Shown here one piece after another: positions 56,050 to 64,000 of a DNA stretch of 64,000 bases (the first letter of the stretch is position 1; each line of letters begins with the position of its first letter). Where the stretch lies: positions 1 to 64,000 of the forward strand of contig CAVWFR010000040.1 of assembly GCA_963754305.1 (NCBI GenBank), in the 5' to 3' direction. Under the pieces are notes generated by a model. It saw nothing but the letters and a program-made list of their open reading frames with translations, ran no database searches and was not told the DNA's origin. Position numbers and translations under genes: made by a program. This DNA is from DATEDA01 sp963754305 (GTDB lineage Bacteria > Pseudomonadota > Gammaproteobacteria > Burkholderiales > SG8-39).

Positions 56050-56547
56050 ATGAAACTCACAAAACCGGTGTTCGTATCGTTCCTGCTCGCCGGCGCGCTC
56101 GCAAGCGCGCACGCGCAAGCGCCCGCGCCCGCCGACAAATCCGCCAAGCCCGCCCCGTCGATGCCGGGCGGTCCGGGCATGATGGGCATGGACATGCAGA
56201 AGATGCAGGAGCAGATGAAGAAGATGCAGGCGCAGATGAACAAGCTGCGCGCGACGACCGATCCGGCGGAGCGGCAGAAGCTCATGCAGGAGCACATGGC
56301 GACCATGCAGGAGGCGATGAAGGACATGCGCGGGATGGGCGGGCCGATGATGATGGGCATGGGCGCCGGGATGATGGGCGAGCCCAAAGCGGGGTCCGGT
56401 GCCCAGCCGCCAGCGGCCGGCAAGGGGCCGCAAGCGGGACCGCGCGCCCCCGACGAGCGGATGCGCATGATGGAGAGCCGCATGGACATGATGCAGATGA
56501 TGATGGATCAGATGATGCAGCACGAGGAGATGATGCAGCGCAAGTAG
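56050..56547 (+). CDS. Met-rich exported protein
   Basis: A 165-residue protein with a signal peptide (PVFVSFLLAGALASAHAQ). The rest is very rich in Met, including GMMGMDMQKMQEQMKKMQ, MMMGMGAGMMG and a C-terminal MMESRMDMMQMMMDQMM. Such Met arrays bind Cu(I)/Ag(I) as in CopA/PcoA Met-rich loops or silver-binding SilE-like proteins. The sequence shows long amphipathic helix potential. It has no closely known family. It lies between a small Cys ORF and a DUF302 relic in the copper island. Confidence 0.7.
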   Translation: MKLTKPVFVSFLLAGALASAHAQAPAPADKSAKPAPSMPGGPGMMGMDMQKMQEQMKKMQAQMNKLRATTDPAERQKLMQEHMATMQEAMKDMRGMGGPMMMGMGAGMMGEPKAGSGAQPPAAGKGPQAGPRAPDERMRMMESRMDMMQMMMDQMMQHEEMMQRK

Positions 56548-56603
56548 TGGACGCTCGCGCCGCGCCCCTGCTTCGAGTCCTCACTCGTGCAAGGAGATGC
56601 TAC

Positions 56604-56994
56604 ATGACCGGCAAGTACACTTTCGGCAAACCCGTCGCGATGCGCTTCGCAGGCGCTCGAGCGGGTGACGGCAGAGCTCGCGAAGGAGGGCTTCGGCGTG
56701 GTCACCGAGATCGACGTCGCCGCAACGCTGAAGAAGAAGCTCGGCAAGGACATGCCGCCCTACCGGATCCTCGGCGCGTGAAACCCGCAGTTCGCGCATC
56801 GCGCGATCGAGGTCGAGCCCCAGATCGGTGCGCTGCTTCCGTGCAACGTGGTGGTCCGCGAGGACAAGTCGGGCGGGACCGTCGTCGAGATCATGGATCC
56901 GCAGGCGGTGCTGCAGCTCGTCGATCGGCCCGAGATCGGCGAGATCGCCGCCGAGGTGCGCAAGCCCCTCGAACGGGTGCTCGCCGCCCTGTGA
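56604..56994 (+). pseudogene. DUF302 protein, frameshift plus in-frame TGA
   Basis: The frame starts at ATG 56604 (KYTFGKPVAMRF) with a good ribosome-binding site. A one-base frame correction near 56655 is needed to reach QALERVTAELAKEGFGVVTEID and KKKLGKDMPPYRILGA. A TGA stop at 56779-56781 then interrupts the frame, exactly where family members have a conserved Cys (GACNP). Translation would otherwise continue as NPQFAHRAIEVEPQIGALLP and CNVVVREDKSGGTVV to 56994. Read as is, the gene is broken. The TGA could also be a miscalled TGC, or a selenocysteine codon, which cannot be judged here. Confidence 0.75.
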
Positions 56995-57030
56995 TGCGTT
57001 CGCGACAGGCTGTCGAAACGGAAGACTGAA

Positions 57031-57267
57031 ATGATGTGGGATGGACCGGACGGATGGAGCTGGGGCTGGATCGGCCTCGGCGTCTTTCACATGGGCTTGT
57101 TCTGGATCCTTGTGATCCTCGGCATCGTGGTGCTCGTCAAGTGGCTCGCGAGCAGCGGCGCGTCGCGCACGGGGAGCCGCGCTCTCGACATCCTGAAGGA
57201 GCGCTACGCCAAGGGCGAACTGACGCGCGAGCAGTTCGACCAGATGAAGCGCGACGTGGGCGATTAG
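57031..57267 (+). CDS. Small membrane protein with SHOCT domain
   Basis: A 78-residue protein. Its N-terminal half is one membrane helix (MGLFWILVILGIVVLVKWLA) after a Trp/Gly-rich start. The C-terminal half is a short SHOCT domain (ALDILKERYAKGELTREQFDQMKRDV). These occur beside metal-resistance genes but their role is unclear. It lies 124 bases before the end of the convergent MerR gene. Confidence 0.8.
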   Translation: MMWDGPDGWSWGWIGLGVFHMGLFWILVILGIVVLVKWLASSGASRTGSRALDILKERYAKGELTREQFDQMKRDVGD

Positions 57268-57391
57268 CGGAGGACTCCCGGATGGGACGCACGTGGGCCT
57301 GCGTCGTCCACGCGTCGGGGTGAGCAACTCGATCTCCGCGCCGGTCTCCACCGGGGTTCCGCAGCGGTTCGAGACCTATCCCGGCGACGGC

Positions 57392-57841
57392 TCAAGCCGC
57401 CGCTTTGCGGGGCTGCCGCGGACGGCGCGCCTCCAGCTCCGCAGGCCGGGAGAGCGTCGCGATGATCGGGCACGGGACGCGGCCCTCGGCGTGCGCGCAC
57501 TCACGCACGAGCGCGTCGAGCACTTTCCTGATCGCCACGAGATCGGCGATCCGCTTCTCGATTTCGCCGAGCCGGCGGGTCGCAAGCTGGCGCGCCCGGA
57601 CGTGACCGGTGCCGTCGTTGAGCAGGAGCAGCGCCGCGACCTCGTCCAGAGAGAAGCCGAGCGCCTGCGCGCGCTTGATGAACCGCAGCCGCTCGACGTA
57701 CTCCGGCGGGTAGAGGCGCTGGCCGGCGTCCGGTCTCGGCGGCGTCGCGAGGAGCTTCCGCCGCTGGTAGTAACGTATGGTTTCGACCCCCACGTCCGCG
57801 GCGCGGGCGAGGGCGCCGATCTTGAGCGGCGAGCGGATCAT
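57392..57841 (-). CDS. MerR-family metal regulator with altered Cys triad
   Basis: A 149-residue regulator. The HTH (KIGALARAADVGVETIRYYQRRKLL) and dimer helix are typical. The metal-loop Cys pair is Cys115-x8-Cys124 (ECAHAEGRVPC), as in MerR/PbrR rather than the x7 loop of CueR. The third ligand of MerR (Cys82) is replaced by His80 (GTGHVRA). It is divergent from the copper P-type ATPase, so Cu(I) or another monovalent or soft metal is the likely inducer. The metal preference is not proven. Confidence 0.85.
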   Translation of the reverse strand: MIRSPLKIGALARAADVGVETIRYYQRRKLLATPPRPDAGQRLYPPEYVERLRFIKRAQALGFSLDEVAALLLLNDGTGHVRARQLATRRLGEIEKRIADLVAIRKVLDALVRECAHAEGRVPCPIIATLSRPAELEARRPRQPRKAAA

Positions 57842-57850
57842 TACGGCCTC

Positions 57851-57882
57851 TTGACTCTGTTCCCGGGTACGGATTCTAGACT
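57851..57882 (+). promoter_or_regulatory. MerR-type promoter for the P-type ATPase
   Basis: A TTGACT -35 box (57851-57856) and TAGACT -10 box (57877-57882) are separated by 20 bases, longer than the 17-base optimum, as in MerR-activated promoters. The spacer and flanks are partly dyadic. The next bases hold GACTT-N6-AAGTC and GTCAGTCTGAC repeats. Confidence 0.6.
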
Positions 57883-57919
57883 TCGGACCAAGTCAGTCTG
57901 ACCACCGGAGGCAGCCACG

Positions 57920-60175
<2,256 letters not shown>

Positions 60176-60223
60176 GGCGGTCGCGAGCGCCGCGCCCAGG
60201 GGCCGCCGGTGTACTCTCCCACG

Positions 60224-60580
60224 ATGCGCCGACTGCTCGCCATCCTCCTGCTCCTCGTCGTACCGCTGCAGATCTCGTATGCCGCGGTGACCGGCGCGCT
60301 CGGGCATGAGAGCGCCCGTTGCGAGACGAAGCACTTCGGTCACCATCCGCACGATCACGACGCCGGCATAGTCGCGCACGAGAATCAGTCCGACCGCGGC
60401 GGCGGCACGTTTCACGACGACTGCGGGTTCTGCCACTTCAACTGCCTGAAGTTCACCACCGCACCGGCGCCGGCGATCCCCGCCAAGCCGCACGACGTCT
60501 ACCTCCTCACCGAGCCTCTCGCCAGTCCCGCCGTCGTCCTCGACGGCCTCGACCGGCCGCCTCACCCGCGGCACGCCTAG
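60224..60580 (+). CDS. CzcI-like small exported Cys/His protein; possible leader ORF
   Basis: A 118-residue protein with a signal peptide (LLAILLLLVVPLQISYA), His-rich tracts (HFGHHPHDHDAG) and a Cys/His motif (FHDDCGFCHFNCLKF, CxxCxxxC) near residues 70-84. It resembles CzcI, which lies ahead of czcCBA in Cupriavidus. A GGGCG/CGCCC stem-loop (60584-60600) begins 4 bases after its stop. The czcC gene follows at 60676. It could be a periplasmic metal binder or a regulatory ORF. Confidence 0.65.
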   Translation: MRRLLAILLLLVVPLQISYAAVTGALGHESARCETKHFGHHPHDHDAGIVAHENQSDRGGGTFHDDCGFCHFNCLKFTTAPAPAIPAKPHDVYLLTEPLASPAVVLDGLDRPPHPRHA

Positions 60581-60583
60581 ACC

Positions 60584-60600
60584 GGGCGCCTCCGACGCCC
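60584..60600 (+). promoter_or_regulatory. Stem-loop before czcC
   Basis: GGGCG-cctccga-CGCCC begins 4 bases after the CzcI-like stop and 76 bases before czcC, the same layout as the loops at 40376, 50872 and 55922. Confidence 0.45.
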
Positions 60601-60675
60601 GCTCCCTCCGATCGGGACGGCTTCGCGCTGCGCGCGGGGCCGCGGTCCGCGCGTTTGCACGCATCGAGGACGACG

Positions 60676-61950
60676 ATGAGAGATCGAAGCAGGACATTGC
60701 TCGTGGCCGCTACCGCGTGCGTCGCGGCGCTCGCGTTCGCGAACGAACCGGTCGAGCTCACCCTGGGCGAGGCGCGCACGCTCGCGCTCGAGCGCAACCC
60801 CGAGCTCGCCGCGGCGGCGAAGGAGCTGCAGGCGACCGAGGGGCCGCTGATCCAGGCGCAGGTGCTGCCGAACCCGGAGCTTGTCGTCGGCGGCGATAAC
60901 CTCGGCAACTCACGCAAGACCGAGGTCGGCGACCGCGCGGCGGTCGTCGGCTTCGAGCAGCTCGTCGAGCTCGGCGGCAAACGCGCCGCGCGCGTCCGCA
61001 TCGCCGAGGCGGGCCGGGATCTCGCCGGGTGGGACTACGCGGCGAAGCGCGTCGAGATTCTGGCCGCGGCGTCGCAGCGCTTCGCCGAGGTGCTCGCATC
61101 GCAAGCCCGGGTGACGCTCGCGACCGAGTCGGTGCAGCTCGCACGCGACTTCGCCGATGCGGTCGCCAACCGGGTCCAGGCGGGACGGGTGTCGCCGGTC
61201 GAGGAGACCCGGGCGCGGCTCACCGTCGCTTCGGCGGAGATCGAGCTGGAGCAGGCGCGGCGCGAGCTCGAGTCAGCGCGCCGCTCGCTCGTCGCGCTGT
61301 GGGGCGAGCGCGAGCCGCGCTTCGAGCGTGCGGCCGGCGATCTCGAGCGCGTCGTACCGCTGCCGCCGCGCGAGCGCCTCGCCGAGCGCGCCCTCGCGAA
61401 CCCGGCGCTGGCGCGCTGGACGAGCGAGGTCGAGCGCCGCAGGGCGAGCGTCGAGGCCGAGCGCGCCAAGGCGGTGCCCGACGTGAAGCTCAGCGCCGGC
61501 GTGTCGCGGTTCAGCACGTACAACGACTATGCGTATCTGGTAGGCATCTCGCTGCCGATCCCGGTGTTCGACCAGAACCGCGGCGGCATCCTGGAAGCGA
61601 ACCGCCGGCTCGACAAGACGGCGGATGAGCGGCGCGCGGCGGAAGCCCGCGTCCTTACCGAGCTTGCGCAGGCCGACCAGCGCCTCGCCGCGATCGCGAA
61701 CGAGATCGCGACGCTGCGCGCGACACTGCTCCCCGGCGCGCGCAGCGCGTTCGACGCCGCCACGACCGGCTACCAGCTCGGCCGGTTCGGCTTCCTCGAC
61801 GTGCTCGACGCGCAGCGCACGCTGTTCCAGGTGCGCACGCAGGCGCTGCGCGCGTACGCCGACTATCAGCGCGGCCTGGCGGAGATCGAGGGGCTCATCG
61901 GCGGGCCGCTCGACGAGGCCGCGTCCCCGCCCCGGCCGACCCGGAACTGA
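60676..61950 (+). CDS. czcC: CzcC-type outer-membrane channel
   Basis: A 424-residue outer-membrane efflux channel with a Sec signal (TLLVAATACVAALAFA) and two OEP repeats (ALERNPELAAAAKELQAT and LANPALARWTSEVERRRASV), with ISLPIPVFDQNRGGI and YQLGRFGFLDVLDAQRTL. It would form the exit of the CzcCBA pump for divalent metals. ATG 60676 is used. It is followed by czcB after 14 bases. Confidence 0.87.
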   Translation: MRDRSRTLLVAATACVAALAFANEPVELTLGEARTLALERNPELAAAAKELQATEGPLIQAQVLPNPELVVGGDNLGNSRKTEVGDRAAVVGFEQLVELGGKRAARVRIAEAGRDLAGWDYAAKRVEILAAASQRFAEVLASQARVTLATESVQLARDFADAVANRVQAGRVSPVEETRARLTVASAEIELEQARRELESARRSLVALWGEREPRFERAAGDLERVVPLPPRERLAERALANPALARWTSEVERRRASVEAERAKAVPDVKLSAGVSRFSTYNDYAYLVGISLPIPVFDQNRGGILEANRRLDKTADERRAAEARVLTELAQADQRLAAIANEIATLRATLLPGARSAFDAATTGYQLGRFGFLDVLDAQRTLFQVRTQALRAYADYQRGLAEIEGLIGGPLDEAASPPRPTRN

Positions 61951-61964
61951 GCGAGGCACCGACG

Positions 61965-63471
61965 ATGACAAAGACGTCCCTCTGGATCACCGCCGGCCTC
62001 GTCGCCGCCGGCATCGCCCTCGGCTGGCTGATCCTCGCCGGCGTCAACCCTTCCGGCACTGCGTCCGATCACGCCCACGGCGGGACCGGCGTCGATCTCG
62101 GCGAGGCGGCCGCTGCGAAAGGTCCCCACGGCGGGCGGCTGCTCACCGAGGGCGATTTCGCACTCGAGATCGCCATCTTCGAGCAGGGCGTGCCGCCGGA
62201 GATGCGGGTCTACGCCTACGAGAAGGGCAAGCAGGTCGACCCGGCCGAGGTGCAGCTTCAGGTCACGCTCGAGCGCCTCGGCGCGCCGCCCGAGATGATC
62301 CGCTTCCAGAGGACGAAAGACTTCCTCCGCGGGGAGCGTGAGATCGCCGAGCCGCATTCGTTCAAGGCGACCGTCGCCGCCCAGCGCAAGGGTGAATCGT
62401 TCCTGTGGACCTACGAGCAGGCCGAGGGGCGCGTCGCGATGAGCGACGCGGCGGCGAAGAACGCCGGGATCGAGATCCGGACGGCCGGCCCGGCGAAGAT
62501 CCGCTCGACGATCGAGCTCCAGGGCGAGATCCAGTTCAACGGCGACGGCGTCGCGCACGTCGTGCCGCGGCTCGCGGGCCTCGTCGCGCGCGTGCCGAAG
62601 AATCTCGGCGACGAGGTGAAGCGGGGCGACATCCTCGCCGTGGTCGAGAGCCAGGCGCTCGCCGATCTCAGGAGCGAGCACCTCGCCGCCCGTACGCGGC
62701 TCGAGCTCGCGCGCACCACTTTCGAGCGCGAGAAGCGGCTCTGGGAGGGGAAGATCTCCGCCGAGCAGGATTACCTCCAGGCCCGTCAGGCGCTCGCCGA
62801 GGCGGAAATCGCAAACCGGAACGCCGCGCAGAAGCTCGCGGCGCTCGGCCTCAACCCGTCGGCCGTGGCGAGCGGCGGAGCCGAAGCGCTGACGCGCTAC
62901 GACATCCGCACGCCGATCGAAGGCGTCGTGATCGAGAAGCACGTCGTCGTGGGCGAGGCGGTGAAGGAAGACGCGACGATCTTCGTCGTTGCCGATCTCT
63001 CCACCGTCTGGGCGGAGATGACGATCTACCCGAAGGATCTGAACGCGGTGCGGCTCGGCCAGCCGGTCACGGTGCGCTCGGCGGAACTGAAAGTGCAGGC
63101 CGAGGGCCGCGTCGCCTACGTGGGCTCGCTCGTGGGCGAGCAGACGCGCTCGGCGAAGGCCCGCGTGGTGCTCTCGAATCCGAACCGCAGCTGGCGCCCG
63201 GGGCTCTTCGTGACGGTGGATCTCGTCGCGGGCGAGGCCGAAGTGCCGGTAGCGGTGGCCGCCGATGCGGTCCAGACGCTCGGCGACCGCAAGGTCGTAT
63301 TCGGCCGGTTCGGGGAGGCGTTCGAGGCGCGGCCGGTCGAGCTCGGCCGCACCGACGGCGCAGCTGGTCGAGGTCGTGAAGGGGCTCGCGCCGGGCACGC
63401 GCTATGCCGCCGCGAACAGCTACGTGCTGAAGGCCGATCTCGGCAAGGCCGGCGCGAGCCACACCCACTGA
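61965..63471 (+). CDS. czcB: CzcB-type periplasmic adaptor (frameshift near 3' end)
   Basis: About 501 residues. An N-terminal helix (LWITAGLVAAGIALGWLILAG) is followed by an His-containing segment, PHGGRLLTEGDFALEIAIFE, and then the membrane-fusion core with PRLAGLVARVPKNLGDEVKRGD, an alpha-hairpin, and RTPIEGVVIEKHVVVGEAV. The frame shifts by one base near 63360 (TDGA to QLVEVVKGLAPGTRYAAANS), after which the protein ends GKAGASHTH at 63471. Without the correction the ending is lost and the frame stays open to the window edge. It connects CzcA to CzcC. Confidence 0.83.
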
Positions 63472-63489
63472 CGGCGGGGCGAACCGATC

Positions 63490-64000
63490 ATGCTCGACGG
63501 ACTCCTGCGATTCGCGATCAACCAGCGCTGGCTCGTGCTCGCCCTCGCGGCCGGCGCTGGCCGCGCTCGGGCGTCTACAACTACCAGCGCCTGCCGATCG
63601 ACGCGGTGCCCGACATCACCAACGTGCAGGTCCAGATCAACACCGAGGCCCCCGGCTACTCGCCGCTCGAAGCCGAGCAGCGGATCACCTTCCCGATCGA
63701 GACGGCCATGGCGGGGCTGCCGAGCCTCGAGCAGACGCGCTCGATCTCGCGCTACGGCCTGTCGCAGGTGACGGTCGTCTTCAAGGACGGCACCGAGCAT
63801 CTACTTCGCCCGCCAGCTGGTGAACGAGCGCATCCAGGAGGTGCGCGGTCAGCTGCCGCCGGGCGTGGAGCCGGCGATGGGGCCGATCTCGACCGGCCTC
63901 GGCGAGATCTTCATGTGGACGGTGGAGTCGACGCCCGGCGCGAAAAAGCCCGATGGCACCGCGTACACGCCGACGGATCTGCGCACAGTGCAGGACTGGA
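63490..64000 (+). CDS. czcA: CzcA-type RND pump, N-terminal part, several frameshifts
   Basis: The start MLDGLLRFAINQRWLVLALA is followed, after corrections, by GVYNYQRLPIDAVPDITNVQ, EAPGYSPLEAEQRITFPIE, GLPSLEQTRSISRYGLSQVT and VFKDGTDIYFARQLVNERIQEV. Extra bases are inferred near 63555, 63572 and 63798, so the frame changes three times within about 300 bases. The remainder lies beyond base 64000. It would be the proton-driven inner-membrane pump of the third efflux system. The indel density suggests poor base quality here. Confidence 0.82.

Overview
The window is high-GC DNA, probably from a betaproteobacterium. Three things point there: an XrtA/PEP-CTERM-type exopolysaccharide locus with prsK-prsR-prsT, a Bug/TctC solute receptor, and Cus/Czc metal genes including a CzcE-like protein. 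No rRNA, tRNA, CRISPR array, insertion sequence or phage gene was seen. Many genes in 1-22 kb and near the right end need a one-base frame correction, while 22-56 kb reads clean. Those breaks are either assembly indels or real decay, and each is flagged in its entry.

Region 1, about 1-31 kb, is an exopolysaccharide/exosortase-A locus. A leftward block holds an exosortase-A-associated acyl-CoA ligase, a PLP-dependent decarboxylase, a glycosyltransferase and a broken methyltransferase. A rightward block holds a C-methyltransferase, a class IV aminotransferase, an epimerase, a flippase, glycosyltransferases, an SGNH hydrolase, a methyltransferase paralogous to the broken one, an EpsB-type sugar transferase, PrsK, PrsR and PrsT, a TviB-like UDP-sugar dehydrogenase with a TviC-like epimerase, a Sel1-lytic transglycosylase, GlmS and an ElyC/SanA-like membrane protein. 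Together these make nucleotide sugars, start and extend a lipid-linked glycan, flip it, and control the system through a sigma-54 activator. No exosortase, PEP-CTERM substrate or Wzy polymerase lies in the window.

Region 2, about 31-40 kb, is housekeeping and transport. It has an MCE/Mla-type lipid ABC system (STAS-MlaE, ATPase, MlaD-like and PqiC-like lipoprotein), an amino-acid binding protein, a large MscS-family channel, a Bug/TctC receptor and an amidohydrolase.

Region 3, about 40-64 kb, is a dense copper and heavy-metal resistance island. It holds cusCBA with a CusF domain fused to CusB, a CzcE-like protein, cusRS, a DedA-rhodanese fusion, and a periplasmic copper-oxidation operon (TolC, multicopper oxidase, cupredoxin, CusF, CpxP-like). 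It also holds Met-rich and DUF302 genes, a MerR regulator divergent from a Cu+ P1B-ATPase, and czcCBA running off the right edge. Two near-identical inverted repeats, ATTACGAWTCSGTAAT, are good candidates for the CusR operator. Four small exported Cys/His proteins each sit upstream of a metal-resistance gene group with a stem-loop a few bases after their stop, which looks like a repeated metal-sensing leader-ORF design.
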